Counted from the first letter of the stretch, positions 1-12,552 are shown. The stretch is 64,000 nt of DNA from Paulinella micropora (GCA_019918135.1 WBZZ01003534.1:90001-154000); one strand, 5' to 3'. A program made the numbers and translations. The notes: generated from the sequence alone by a model not told the origin.

Positions 1-240
1 GGAATACATGCAGACAAAAATACATGCAAATGCATGTACGCACATGCATGCGTGCACGCATACATACGTGCTTACCCCCCTCCCCCCTACACACGCCCGA
101 CATACATGCACTCATGAATGCATGCATATGTATTAATACATGCATACATGCATGCGTGCTAGTAATATGCAAAGACACGGTTCATCACATGCATACCTGT
201 CATTGCATACATGATGCATACATACATACTTAAGTCATTT
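1..240. repeat. ATGCATACATG-type microsatellite
   Basis: Degenerate tandem repeats of TGCATACATGCA and ACATACATG run through the first 240 bases. The small reading frames across it (Met/His/Cys-rich) only reflect the repeat. It is a simple-sequence tract of the AT-rich host zone; no gene is seen in it. Confidence 0.85.
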
Positions 241-2540
241 GCGCCGTTCAGAGCCTGGATTTTTGTCTTTGACTAGGGACACCCGAAGAACTTGCATCAA
301 TGCGCGAGAGTCTGTATAATGGACTCGCTATCGGTTTTGTCCTGTCTTCGTTGCTTTTCCTTTACGAGTGCTTAAGTGGTACGCCAGGGCACAAATGCTG
401 GCGTCCTGACTCTTTTCCGGTTCCAGTCGTCTTCTTCCTTTTTACTCCTCAAAGCCGTGTATCACCGGTTTTGAATTATGGAGATTGGCTACTCGATAGC
501 CACGTTTGCACACTCGCTCCAAGCGCTGCTGGCGCAAAGAGAAGAGGCGTGGATGCACATTCTCCAATTTCAAGCCAGGCTATGAGTCCTCGCAGCACCA
601 GATTGGCTCCCAACTTATCGGGTCCAGTGGCAATCGATCTCCAGTATCACTATCCCTCCCTCGATGAACTATGAGCACCTACCCTCGACCAAGTGGACCT
701 CCCACGTTTCTCCCCGTAGTCTGCTGCTCTCCCCTGTTTGTACTTATCTTCGCTTTCTTTTCATCGAGGAACTAATACTTCAAACAATTTCAAAATACTT
801 CAACTTATTTCAAACTACTTTAAACTACTTCAATTTACTTCACTGGATTCCAGATACGGCTCCAAGTCTATGAGTTACTTCGTCACCATTTTCTACTTCA
901 AAGTTAACGAGGATAACATGGTTTATTAGGACGATATATTGTATACTTCTGGAAGGTATGGAAAGCTATTACATTTTACTCCAAATTCTGAAAAATTACC
1001 ACTATTTTCCCGCTTCAAGTGTACTAATGATTTTTTCCTTTTTTACTTGAACAATTTCCGTTTTAGTCTAACTTTTTCCAATTGTACCCGTATCAACTTG
1101 TATTTTTTCGTTATTGGCTTTGGTTTTTCCACTTACCAATCTTACTAACCTTCATCTAGAGTGCGCTACTCAACCTATACCATTCCCAACCTCTACCTTT
1201 TCCCTACCACAGATTTCCCTTTCATTATCCTTCAACTTATGCTTCATTACAAAGCCCTTCAAAGCCCTTCACTGCACTTCAGTCGCTCAAGTTTCGTCCA
1301 GAAGTACCTCAGTTATCCTTCAATTATGCTTCATTTATCCTGTTTTTCCGTTATCCTGCATTATCCTGTTTTACCCTGGATTATCGCTCATACTACTAAG
1401 GGAGGACGGTGGGGAGTGCACAGCACGAAGCGCTCAAAAACACACCTGGCTTCACGTCACAAATCACAGTGACTCTCGTCCTGGCCAACCTTTGGTAAGT
1501 ATTTGCAGCACAGACTTCTTCGATACCAGTTGGATTTCTCAGTACTTCAAGCTCAAACTTAAACTCAAACTTATACTTAAACTTTAACTTACAACCTACT
1601 CTCCTGTTGGACCCTCCGGCGTGCTTTTCGTTTCGCAAAGGAGTGAGTGATTCCCGTGTTTTATCTCCTTGCCAATCACAAGTTACAAGGCTCATTTTTT
1701 CCATTTCATATCTTATATATCATTTAATCATGGCAAAGGGGTGAGCACGGTCACTTGAGGTCCGGTAAACCCCTGTTATTAAATAACTATTCTCGAAAGT
1801 TATATGTTGCTTCCTTTTCAGCTCTACGAAAAGCAAGCGTTCTTCAATTACCGGTATTGAAAGTCTATCAGACTGAGCACCTTAACGACCGGCCAAAACA
1901 CACACAGTTGACAATTCACTTTTTTTGACCGGCTCGTTAGATTCTCCTCTGCACGACGTTTCGACTTCACTAACTAGTTTTCGATTCCTTTCAGAAATGA
2001 TTCCAAACGATCAATTCAAAGATCTTTTCAGAAAAGATTAACTAATGCATTTTTTCCCATATAACCTTTTTCCTCAAATTCACTGTGAAACACGCATGTG
2101 ACGGTAAATTGCGTCAAAACGGAGGAACGGAAGTTGAACCGGGAAAAACACAATATTTGACTGTCTTCCGTTCCCAGTCATTTTGACAGTCCTTTTGCAA
2201 ACCCAAAGCATTTTGGAATTTTCAAGTCACTGCGACAACAGGTGGCAACCCCAGCCGTTATGTTACTGTTGAACTCCGAGTCAGCTTGAAGACAGACAAT
2301 TTATCCGTTTGAGAACACCTGGATATTAGAAAGAGATGTGCTAGTGAGGGGGAGACTCCTACCAACTCTGCTGTACCGTGCTGAGATGAGTGCGATACGC
2401 AGTTAGATGTGAATGAGCGTTACCGTCGAACCCCAAATGAAGCAGGATAGGAGCGAGCTGGGGTAAGAGGGGAGGGAACTTGTGGGTGACCCCAGAAGAG
2501 AGAGAAGTGAGCGTAAGAAGAGGGAGGGTGAAATGGGGGA
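241..2540. other. AT-rich stretch without a supported gene
   Basis: The longest open frame is 124 codons (300-674, + strand). It resembles no family I know and has no clear promoter or poly(A) context. Short pyrimidine-rich direct repeats of the ACTTCAAAC type lie at about 775-845 and 1547-1590, and TTATCCTG-like repeats at 1310-1385. The purine tract AAGGGAGGACGG near 1398 resembles the polypurine tract that precedes a 3' LTR in fungal-type Ty3 elements, so a very old LTR relic is possible. The evidence is too weak to call one. Confidence 0.4.
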
Positions 2541-4100
2541 CATATGTAGTTAGCTCCTTATCAAAAGGTCAATAAATGGGGGTGAGGTACAATATAATTT
2601 TTGAGTGTCGAAGATTAATATCCCAAAAGGATTTTATTATAACTAAACTGGAAGATAACGAAAACTAACTTCAAAGATCTCTCTTCAAAATTCATGTTCA
2701 AGCCGGCCCTACCACTTTTTGTCGGGAAGTTTCACGATTGCATAGGAAAATGTACGGGTTTTGTGGTTGACTGGCCAGATTTTTTTTCAAAACATGGTGT
2801 CTCGACACCTCAGACACATGCTTAGTTTCTGTGCGTACTTTCTATGTTTATACTTGAAAGAGTGATGAATGAGGTTCAATACATCACAAGAAACAAATGC
2901 ATTAAATTTTTTTTGAATAAAGCTATATTTTGACTTAGAAAAGTTGAAGCCAAAACCGGTCTCCAGGAGGGTCGTCAAAAAAAATGAAAATGAGTCTAGG
3001 AGTCGTATTTCTTATTAATAATTCAAAGAAAGCTTTCCATTCAGCTTCTATTATCACTAGACTAGCTTCCCTGTACTTTATAGCCAATTATTTTGTCTGT
3101 ATTTATGTTTTTTATAAATACACAACAACAACTTTTTGACTGCATGAGTTTCCTGGACACAGTGACCTTGTATGCAGCTAATATACTGTGGAACCTTATT
3201 TTTATGCTTGGAATATCATATCTGTCACTAGGATAGTCACTTCCAATAAAAAAAAATCGAGGAGCGAACTCCTCTCATAGCTTTTGAAAGTGATTTTTTG
3301 GTCAGACATACCAGCGAAAAATCGCTGTGTGAAATCTCATAGTCTATTCAAACTACCAAGGACAGGCTTTGTGAATTTACGTGTATTAAGTATACAAACA
3401 GATTTAGATATTCTATAGTCCTATGCAAACTGATTTCTAATCAGAAAACATAACTTTCCATTTTTTCATTGCAAAAAAATACCATCAAACACCAAGTAAG
3501 TTTGTCGTACAGAAGAGGAATTTTATTAAAAAAAATTTGTACAAGTGTTCTTGAACTAGTATCCTATTGAACTATCAAAAGCAAAGACCACCAAACATAC
3601 AAGGAGCTACAAAAATCAACAACGAAAACGAGTGCACAGACACCATTTTTGACATGGGAAATTTCACGACCTCTTCAAAAAATCAACACCGCAAAAATCG
3701 GGTCAATGCCGTATAAAAAAGTGAGGGCCGGCTTGAACAACATGCATTTTTCATGTCAAAATGGGGGATCCTAAGAGTAAAGAACCACAAGCTTTAAAAA
3801 AAAAATAAAGCTATAGATAAAGAGAGCGTAACTTCATGAGCTGCTCACTCGAGTTTCCAACAATTTTCCTTAACGTATGTCATAGTGCTTTTTTTTTAAA
3901 ATCGTACTGAATCAGAACGTCTTGTCTTTAATTATTTATTGTGTAAGCAATACATGACATACACACATGATTTTTTGAGTGAGCAGTAGTTCAAGACATG
4001 TATTAGTAAATTTAAAAAAAATATAAAAAAATCTATTTTAGTTCAAAAGCTTTAGCGCCCCCCGATTTCACTGCGTTTATTTGCATGCTAACTACATATG
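2541..4100. mobile_element. Non-autonomous DNA transposon with CATATGTAGTTAGC terminal inverted repeats
   Basis: A perfect 14-bp inverted repeat bounds 1.56 kb of AT-rich DNA: CATATGTAGTTAGC at 2541-2554 and its reverse complement at 4087-4100. No transposase frame is visible inside. CATATG is itself a palindrome, so the true target duplication could be TA, CATATG, or nothing. A second inverted repeat (2697-3737) is nested inside. The element at 4361-6018 has similar ends, which suggests one family. It ends only a few bases before the first copia coding part, so it may sit in the copia body. Class II assignment is inference from the inverted ends and the missing coding capacity. Confidence 0.55.
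2697..3737. mobile_element. Nested inverted-repeat element, TTCAAGCCGGCCCT ends
   Basis: TTCAAGCCGGCCCT at 2697-2710 is matched by its exact reverse complement at 3724-3737. The similarity extends outward (CATG) and inward (CACTTTTT) with small gaps. The interval is AT-rich and non-coding. GC-rich ends of this kind resemble hAT-type termini (CAGNGCCGGC...), but no 8-bp target duplication is visible, so the family is uncertain. It could instead be the sub-terminal part of the surrounding element. Confidence 0.45.
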
Positions 4101-4360
4101 AGGTAACATTTCATGTGGCATACCCCCCACAAGCCAGGTGTGATTAGAAAGGTAGACATAGAACTGTTTCATTATGCATGCGGACATTATCATATCAAGA
4201 AGATGAGAGTTCTCGCGAAAGCATTAGACATAAAGCTAGTAGGCGATGAGAGTAAGATACAGTACTGCGAAGCATGCATGATAGGTAAAGCAAAGCAGTT
4301 GCCTAGATTCAAAGCCAATAGAATAGAGAGAGCCGGCAAGCCAGGAGAAATACTGCATTT

Positions 4361-6018
4361 CATATGTAATTTGTAACATCAAAAACAAGTTAACTGCATG
4401 GCAGGTTCAAAAATAATAAAACATATACAGTTAAATTCTTCAGATCACACTGATTCAGAATCTACAATCGATTTTAAATTATTTTTAGTAGTTTTGACAA
4501 ACGAAGCATTTGAAGTTGTAAAAAAAATCACCATTTCTTGTGGAAAAAATTTCGGAAACTTTTTCAAAAAGACAGGCCGGGCCGTAATTTTTTCCTGTAA
4601 AAAAAAAGGTTTGCAACCACGATTATGATTAAAGAATCTATTTTTTCTTGTTATTTTCTTAGCTTTTGAACTATCAAGTCACGTTATACAATGCATCTCG
4701 ATAAATAATTTGATCGAATTTTGAGAAAATTTCAACATCTCTGAGACACACAGAGTCGGCCGGAAAACAGTCCCTTAAGGGCAGCTGAACAAGCAAATAA
4801 AAATTTATTTTTAAAACAATTGACGGTCCTACAGCTCCTAAATAGGTTGGGGGAGTCCTAAAACACTATACCTTCAAATCTACGTAGTTTTTGTTGAAAA
4901 ATCACACGAAATCCAAAAGAAAAATGATCAAAACTTTTTTTACATTCCAACATCTTGGACTTGCATGCTCCAGAAACGAAGCAGACACATCCCTATTTCA
5001 ATATTTTTGTATCTATCGTAAGTATATGTCAATGAGATATAATTACAAAAAAAAACTGTAGGAGCAAGGTCCAGGAAAAAATGTAGAGGCATGTGTAGGT
5101 CAGACAGGTGAAGTTATGAAAACCCACTTTTTGGTTTGTAGCTTCTAGGTAAAATAAACAAAAATCCTTTGGTGGAGCTTTAGTTTATGGTTGTGAAAGA
5201 CGATTCCAGTACTTAAAATTCTTAAAACTGATGATTACTAAGATGTATATGTTCCTTGAAAACCATAAAAATGCTGGTTTTGTAATTTTGAGTTTTTGCC
5301 TTCCACAGACATTTACAAATAACACAAAGTTGGAGAAATACGTTTAATGATATTACAAAACGATTCACCTATTCATCTATGCAAGAAATAATACTCAAGC
5401 TACAAAATATGATATTTTCGTTTTTCGACCAAAAAAATTAGGTGGTTTTCTCCTAGCTGGTTTGTAGCCTACAAGTAAAAGTATCAAGAAATATTTTGTA
5501 CAAGTAATAAAAGACACTCAAGGTTACTATGTATATACTTGGATAGCTTTAACATGCTTTGTGGTAAAAGATAGCTGATGCACTCAGGGAACACTTTCCT
5601 CTGACATCTTTTCCTAGACCGGCCGGCCCGACACCCACCACAAAAAATGATTGAGTTCCCGGGATTTTTTTCTAAAAATGGTGTCAAAAACACCAAAAAT
5701 GGGGCTCCCTCCTGTAAAAAGGGATTTTTTTCTTTTTTAAAAAGGATTTTCAATAAAACGTCAACACCTATATTAGGGCGCACACCAAAAAACAAATTTT
5801 TATCTCTTTTTTTCCCCTTCGTATTTTTTATCTCCAGACTATTTTACCGTTAACATTTGAATTCGAATTCAAATTCAAATGTAAAAAATTTATTCTTGCA
5901 AGCCACAATTCAACATTCCAGCTTTCTAATAAAAAACTGAACAAAAAAATGTTAAAAACTCATTACGTAAAAAGTGCCACCATTTTACCAACGCTTATTA
6001 CGCCTAAAATTACATATG
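4361..6018. mobile_element. DNA transposon-like insertion inside the copia integrase
   Basis: CATATGTAATTT at 4361-4372 is matched by its exact reverse complement at 6007-6018. The sequence between has no pol similarity, while recognisable integrase flanks it on both sides, so this is an insertion into the retrotransposon. The 1.66-kb body is AT-rich, with two CCGGCC-containing islands (near 4575 and 5620). It carries small frames of 76, 103 and 68 codons with no recognisable transposase, so it is probably non-autonomous. Its ends resemble those of the element at 2541-4100. Confidence 0.65.
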
Positions 6019-9000
6019 AGACACAGGAACCTGGTCATATCGTTCAATACACGGAAAGAGACATAACTTGAATTCTCTGTTACGGACGATTACTCGTTGT
6101 TTATTAAGGTTTATTACCTTGCACATAAGAATGAATTTATTGATTGCCTTAAACAAGCGGTAGCCTTTTATGAGAGACAGACAGGCAATAAAGTAAGAGA
6201 GATTAGATGTGATCAAGAGTTTGATGTCCCGAAAGATAGTAAAGATGTGATCGAGTGGTGGAAACCCAAACAGTTTATTTGGAAAACATCAGCGACCGGC
6301 GATAAAGATGGTAACCCGATAGCTGAGAAAGCGAATGACATAACAGCGGGGGCCGCAAGAGCCATGAGGTATCATGCCCACCTGCCAGTTTCTTTTTGGG
6401 CAGAAATGGAACACGCTGCCACCACCATCCATAATGTTTTGCCAGCCACCTCAGGTCCAAGAAAGGGTGTATCGCCCTACGAGCAGTTGCTAGGTAGAAA
6501 ACCGTTTTTAGCGCATCTTAGACCGATAGGTTGCATGGGTGTATTATATACAGGCAAAGGGAAAAAGGGACAGTTTAGAGGTAAGAAAGTAATGCTAGTA
6601 GGATACGATTTATTTAGAGAGCTTTATAGAGTGTGGGACGGTAGTAAGTGACAGGAGTTAGGAACGTGCGTTTTAACCCGTACGTAATAGGAAAAGAAGC
6701 ACACCCACCAAGAACCGTTCAGTGGGATGAGGTTGAAGCTGAGGGGGAGAATGGGAGTAAGGATGTCGATGTTGCAGAGACACACTCCACACCCACCACC
6801 TCCACAGACACCACCCACACACAAGAGGAATCGAAACAGACTCATGACAATGACGACACATATGACCAAATCGATGATGTTAGTCAGTCAGATAGTCAAC
6901 AAGCACAGGGGGAGTACAGTGAGGATTCAGGGGAAGCAGACACAGATTACAAACACACACCTACACAAGATAGCTCTTCAACACAGGACATCGACACCAC
7001 ATCTGCAGCTGCACCCCATCCCAGCAACACAACCCCACAGACAATCAACACAGGACTAGGTAATGTTCAAGCACTCACAGATGCATCTGACCCACAAACA
7101 CAACACGTGAGGAGAGCATATGAAGAGACGAAACAACCCAGTAAAGGAAGAACGTGGGAGCAAAGTGACAAAATCACAGAAGCTAACATTGTTCCAGAAG
7201 TGAAACGCACAAGACGAAAAGCACAACAACAATCACCCTTACAATCGCAGGAAACAAAACAATCACAACCACTTGACGAACTAAAACGAAAACCAAAAGT
7301 AGTTGAGGTTCAAGAACTAGAGGGAGTGAAAGTGAGAGTACTTGCGAGAGAATGGGGAGAGGAGTGGGCAGAGAAGACATACGGAACAGGATGGGATACC
7401 AAAGTACGTAAAGGTATAGTTAAGCAGAAATGTGCTCCTAAAGAGAGATTAAAAGTAAGGTGACAGCCAAAACCATCTCACTTTGTACAGTTCGAAGACA
7501 AGCTAGAGAAGATGCTAGATTCCGAGATCATTAAGTATAAGGTAAGTGAGAGTGAGTCCGTATTGCCTACCGGAGAGTTGGAAAGTGCAATGTTCTGTTA
7601 TGAAAGATGTATGAATGAACCAAACGAACTATTACTTCATCTGAACATTCGTTTACCTAAAGAGATAGCTGAGCAAGGCTTGACAGCTAAAGAGCTAGTG
7701 CAGGGCATGAAGAAAGAGATTCAATCACTAAAGGACTTCAAGACATACACATGGGTTAAGTTTGACGAAGCAAGGAAGGCTGGAGTCAAGAAGATAGTCA
7801 GACTGACTTGGGTTCATAAAGTGAAGATAGATGAGAACGGAAGGAAGTTCGTTAAGTCTAGATTAGCTTTAAGAGGCGATATGTTAGAACCAGGAGTTAG
7901 TTTAACCCAGATCAATTGTTCGTCCCTTGTGCCTCGCATCGCTCATTGCTCATAATTGCGAAACTCGCCGCCTGGCATGGTAATAAGTTATATGGCATAG
8001 ATTTCAAGAACGCCTATTTAAATGCTCGCATGCAAGACCCGGTATTTGCCTACCCACCTGATGTGATGGACAGAGAGGGCAAAGAAGGTATGATATTGCG
8101 TGTTGATGGTGCATTGTATGGAGCGCCGCAGGCAGGCAGAAGATGGTATGATATATTAGCACCGAAGTTAGAAGAATTAGGATTTAGGCTATTAGACTCA
8201 GACTTATGTATGTTTGTCGAAAAGGATAAGCCTATCAGTGAAGCAATCATGGGAATATTCCACGTAGATGATCTATTATTTTCCGCACCAAACAAAGAAG
8301 CTTATGAGAAATTTGCGGCTGCGTTGGAAAAGTATTACCCGCTAAAGAGGTTAGGAGTTGCGAAAGAGTTTAAAGGCATCGAGATCGTGCATGAGAAAGA
8401 CAGAATCGTCTTGCACCAAAAGAAATACCAATCACTTATTTTACGAGAGACAGGATACGCAAATTCACGTCCAGTTAGTACTCCGGCGGTAGAACAAATA
8501 GTAGAAGGAATGTCAGAGGAAGCAGGACTGCGTAAGATGTCTATTCCGAGTATAGTAGGTAGTTTGCTCTACTTAGCTAAAATGACGAGGCCAGATATCG
8601 AACAAGCGCTTAATGCTGCTAGTGTGATGCAAACCATAGATAAAGGTGTAACCTATGCTATGTTAGGCAGAATCTTACGTTATTTAATCAAGTCTTATCG
8701 CGGCATAGCATTTCACGGGCCAAAATCCAATCAACAGGTAAGTCTTATCCTAAAGTTACGTTGTGGCCTGATGCTGCGCATAAAGTTTGTCCTAAAACCG
8801 GAAAATCTCGCACGGGATATCTAATCTTGTGGGGAGAAGACCCGATAGGATGGCTTTCACAGAGACAGAGTAGAATTGCACTAAGTTCGAATGACGCGGA
8901 AATTTACGCTGCTGCTGAGTGTATACGAGAAGGATTAGCAGTAGGCCATGTTAGACAGGAACTCGGAATTCCACAGAAAGGTGCCATTGAAATTTACGAA

Positions 9001-9792
9001 GATAACGCGCAAACAATTCTCGCAGGAGAGAGGGGATTATCGGGCCCTCGCACTAAACATTTACCTCTTGAACTTCACTTTATACATCACCTTCAGTATT
9101 AAGATAGGAACTAAGAAACAGATAGGAGATTTACTCACTAAACCGTTAAAGCGCGAGCAGTTTAACTTTTTGCTCAACAAATTCACTGTTATAATTCCGG
9201 GGGTACCGGAATAGAATAGATGTTTCATAAATGCTTGATTGTGTGAGTTTTTATAGCGTCGAAGATGACTGACTGGAAACCGTGGTATCTGCGCACGACA
9301 GTATTCGATATTTCGACCGACTTGAATCGCGAATGGTGGATCACAAGAGCTGTGCTAATTAAGTGGAAGCACGGGCGGTACCCCAAGCAAGACATCCTAC
9401 AGCGCGAGGAAGCCAGACCAGTAGTTTTCGACCCGAGCGAGGAGGAACCAGAGGAACCAGAGGATCTGATGGACGATGGTGACATCGATGAGCGTATTGA
9501 TCGGGAGGTAATTCGAATCGAAATCGACTAGGCCTATACGTGGCCGGTGGCAAGTTCCACTATTTTCTGGTGACAAGTGCAACCAGATAGTCACATTTTC
9601 ATTTTATCTCTAATCGTACGTATCTTCATTTGTTTTCTCATTTCCCAATCATTTTCGCTCCACACCGCATAGATAGTTATAGTGACCTTTTATACCCCCT
9701 TCGGGAAGCGCTTTCAATTTTTTTTGAATTACGTCAGAACTATAAGACAGTATTAACGGACAGATAGTATTGACAAAGTAACTAAGGGGGAG

Positions 9793-10140
9793 CGTTAGTC
9801 ATAGCGTCAAACTTAGCTATTTTAATGACCGTTACTTGGATAGTTAATTTGTCAATAGGACGGACACTGACAATTGCCAATGTGGACTGGAAAGGTTATT
9901 AATACTTCAGGGGACAGTCATAAATACATCAGTCTTATAAATCACTCAAGTTAGTTAGACAACTGTCTGCGCGACAAGAACATTACCTAATTCTCTTAGT
10001 GACGTGGCATTCTTTTGCTCACGATTTCAGTTCTGATCGAGTCCCGAGTTATTAAAGTGAGTATCTGACTTGCGTAGATAGACTTGCTAGGCAGCCCGGA
10101 GTGATCCTGAGAGGGATCGGTAAAGGTTCCCGTTATTAAG
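9793..10140 (+). repeat. Probable 3' LTR of the copia element
   Basis: The region starts right after a polypurine tract at about 9784-9792. It holds a TATA-like ATAAATACA near 9920 and structured direct repeats (GTTA, GACA). The far end is set loosely at CCCGTTATTAAG. No second copy exists in the window to define the boundaries, so both ends are estimates. Confidence 0.4.
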
Positions 10141-10919
10141 AGATGGGGACTCGCTCAAAGCTCCACGCACCCCAGGTACTACGCGCAAGTGATCAACATA
10201 TAACGACCAGACGTCTTCATGGCCGCTTCCAGCCAATACTTTTACTGTATTCTGAAGACACTTCCAGCACACTCAAGTGGGTTTTACCCATCGTAATAGG
10301 CTTCACCCGCCACCGCCCAGCGCTTTTCCCACTTGAGTTGAACCGTCATCGTCCCTAGATAAATTACGCGGCCACGACCGACTTATCCTTGTAAGTCCTT
10401 GGTTGCCTCTTCTGCCTGCAGGTCACGATTATTATCGTCATCGAGCCAGAATACCTCAATGATCATATCGGCATGGCATATTTTGTGCTTCACATGATTG
10501 ATTCACCTTGGCTGTTGTAGGCGCAGATAGGTAAATATGCGACCCTTTTCTTATACCCCTATACACAGTGATGTATAGACGAGCTATATCTCGTGAAGAT
10601 GTAGTTATATCAGTTGCCGATTATATACTTTTGAGCCGGTTGAGGACGATGATATTAAGTTGAGTATCCGGCACTACTTTTTCCAAGGCTTAATATTATC
10701 GTTAGGGGTGACACACTGGAAATGCCTTTCCGTTTCCTTTTTGTTGCTTGGCTCTGACAGTCTCCCACATTTTCCCACCATTCTGGTCTCCTCTCTTTTA
10801 CCAGAAGGAAGATTGGGTTATTATCAGAGTGCGTTGTATTAATTGGATTCAGACCCTGGCTAACATTAAATATTATTCTTTTGAACTGAACCGGCAAAAG
10901 TGGAGTCCCAGACCCGCAC
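10141..10919. other. Stretch between the LTR and the gag-like frame
   Basis: Intermediate base composition. Short frames of 71 codons (+, 10143-10358) and 60 codons (+, 10660-10842), and the start of a 219-codon frame on the minus strand, show no family likeness. If the LTR call is right, this could be the untranslated leader of an LTR element reading to the right. Nothing else is seen. Confidence 0.3.
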
Positions 10920-11654
10920 TTGTTTGAGGAAAACCCTCGCAAGGTTAACCTACCCCCACCCTCGCCACCCGCAAGTGACGAAAGGGGCGTTCCGACATCA
11001 AACCCGTTCACACGATACGATCCGCGGAAGAAGGACAATGTCCTACGGGTCCAATGTGAGGGCAAAAAGAAAGGTGGAGGGGTGTATCCAAGATGTTCCC
11101 GGACATGGTACCTCTCCGAAAGAGCGTACATGTCGCCGCAACGGTACGGACCCCACCGTTGCCCCGACCACGCATACGATGATCGAATGAGGTCAAGCGC
11201 GCCCATACGACCGGTCAATAACGAGGGTTTAAGCACGTGGTTGCCACATCTTAACCCATGGCCGCGTATCACGCCGTATACAAATGTCGCCGCTGACTTC
11301 ACTGTCAAATTCACGAAACATCAATTCGAGCAAGCTAAGTCGTTAGAAGGGTGGGTAGGGTTCGATGATCATCGGCGAGCGCACGCCCTAAGATACTTCG
11401 GTGTCTGGAAAGTGCCGAGACAGCTGTTGGAACCATGTGAACTCCGATTGTTGCAGTGGTCGCAGGAGGACATTAACGCCTACTACAGACTGCTCGAACT
11501 TTCGTCTCTCCCCTTACCCCAGGAGGTCAGTGCCTACAGAGCCTACTACCTTAGAGACAAACACGACACCCATTGGGAATTGGGGCTCGAAGCGAATGTA
11601 CTCGCGTATTACAGGAAGGTCTTGGGCTTACCCACGCCTCCTTGCCCTGTATAG
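10920..11654 (+). CDS. Unassigned 244-codon frame, possibly gag of an LTR element
   Basis: The frame starts at an ATG and has Pro-rich N-terminal residues, a basic middle and an alpha-helical, aromatic-rich C-terminal half (segments such as WSQEDINAYYRLLEL and RAYYLRDKHDTHWELGLEAN). The helical half, the position about 0.8 kb after a probable LTR, and the lack of a zinc knuckle allow, but do not prove, a gag capsid-like protein. The minus-strand frame overlapping it (10655-11314) is less protein-like. It ends just before the GC-rich block begins. I do not recognise the protein. Confidence 0.3.
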   Translation: MFEENPRKVNLPPPSPPASDERGVPTSNPFTRYDPRKKDNVLRVQCEGKKKGGGVYPRCSRTWYLSERAYMSPQRYGPHRCPDHAYDDRMRSSAPIRPVNNEGLSTWLPHLNPWPRITPYTNVAADFTVKFTKHQFEQAKSLEGWVGFDDHRRAHALRYFGVWKVPRQLLEPCELRLLQWSQEDINAYYRLLELSSLPLPQEVSAYRAYYLRDKHDTHWELGLEANVLAYYRKVLGLPTPPCPV

Positions 11655-11773
11655 GCCGCGAGGCATACGACACCGTATACCTGTACGTTTCCGAGGTGCG
11701 GCTCGGGTTCGACAGCAGTACTATGTTCGGTTCCAATATGAACTACGTTCGTACAACCGTTTGTTGCAGATCT

Positions 11774-12407
11774 TCAGTATAGTCGAGGCACAACCATTCC
11801 AGCCCGCCAAGATTGCGCAGGCTGCCGAGCCCCCGATCCGTGATCAGGCTGCAGTGCAACAGATTGAGCCGCCGGAGCGTCGTCAGCGCTCCCAGAGCTT
11901 GCATTCCAGTGTCGATGATCCTCCGGCAGCCCCCCGAGCTGTAGGTCCAGCACCCACAATTCTGCTACTGCCGCCAGCCCTGTGTCCGTAACCTCGGCGC
12001 AGCCGTAGAACGCCAGCGAGCTGACCGCTGTCGGCGCCTGCAGCTGGGACAGCGCCACGCCGCTAAGCCAGCTGCAGGTTCGCAGTTTCAGTTCGCGGAC
12101 AGAGGCGACGGACGACAGCAGCCCGGCCACATTGGAGTCCTCGTCCGCTTCTTCCTCTTCTTCTTTGTCCTCGCCAGCGTACGTCAGTCAGTTACACGTG
12201 CAGACCGTTCAGCAACTGTTGTGCAGCCGCTAGCGACGAACTGGTGACCTGGACGCTACGGACCACGAGCTTCGCTTCCAAACATGTGGTGCGGAACAAG
12301 CTCAATAGTTGTCTGTGTCTTAACTGTCCTAGTTCGAAATCAGGCTGCTCGAAGCCCGTCCAGAAGATCGGGCGCTTCTTCGCCAGCTCCAAGAGCCGCC
12401 GGCACAA
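11774..12407 (-). pseudogene. Leucine-rich-repeat (F-box/LRR type) relic
   Basis: The minus strand carries Cys-containing LRRs of the AMN1/F-box type: KLRTCSWLSGVALSQLQ and FYGCAEVTDTGLAAVAEL, and further repeats of the same kind in a neighbouring frame. An upstream frame (12192-12407) with LVVRSVQVTSSSLAAAQQLL resembles the region just before the repeats in the complete LRR gene at 24048-25310. The relic is broken, with a few breaks, and is short compared with that gene. It marks the left part of the GC-rich block. Likely a decayed paralogue of the 24-kb gene. Confidence 0.55.
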
Positions 12408-12552
12408 GCTCGCGGACGCTGGTGAGGAAAACCCTTACTAGGGGCCACAGACCGTTGGTAACTATTTGGTCAATCGGCGCGACGAGGGTGTGAGGATACC
12501 TGTGGAAGCTTCGTCAGCTGGAAGCACTGCCGTTGCCGGTCGTATCATACAG

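Larger units (their letters stand above)
4110..10140 (+). mobile_element. Ty1/copia LTR retrotransposon, broken
   Basis: A fossil copy with several breaks. Parts in order: the integrase zinc-binding (GAG-pre-integrase) part near 4.11-4.36 kb, with the H..H..CxxC pattern and a GK after the last Cys; the integrase core near 6.02-6.65 kb; a long Thr/Gln/Pro-rich hinge at 6.65-7.46 kb; RVT_2 reverse transcriptase at about 7.5-8.8 kb (DFKNAYLNA, GALYGAPQAGRRWY, VDDLLF); RNase H at about 8.8-9.2 kb (SSNDAEIYAA, RTKHLPLELHFI); then a non-pol tail with an 88-codon acidic frame (9265-9531). The order integrase-RT-RNase H is diagnostic of copia. A polypurine tract (AAGGGGGAG, about 9784-9792) precedes a probable 3' LTR. 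The 5' LTR and gag were not found upstream. A DNA element (4361-6018) has inserted into the integrase. The copy is not recent, but most motifs are still readable. Confidence 0.9.

Noticed and set aside
1396-1704. 102-codon minus-strand frame
   Set aside because: Built largely from the AAACTTAAACTC repeat; no family likeness.
10655-11314. 219-codon minus-strand frame
   Set aside because: Less protein-like than the overlapping plus-strand frame, no motif, no start context.
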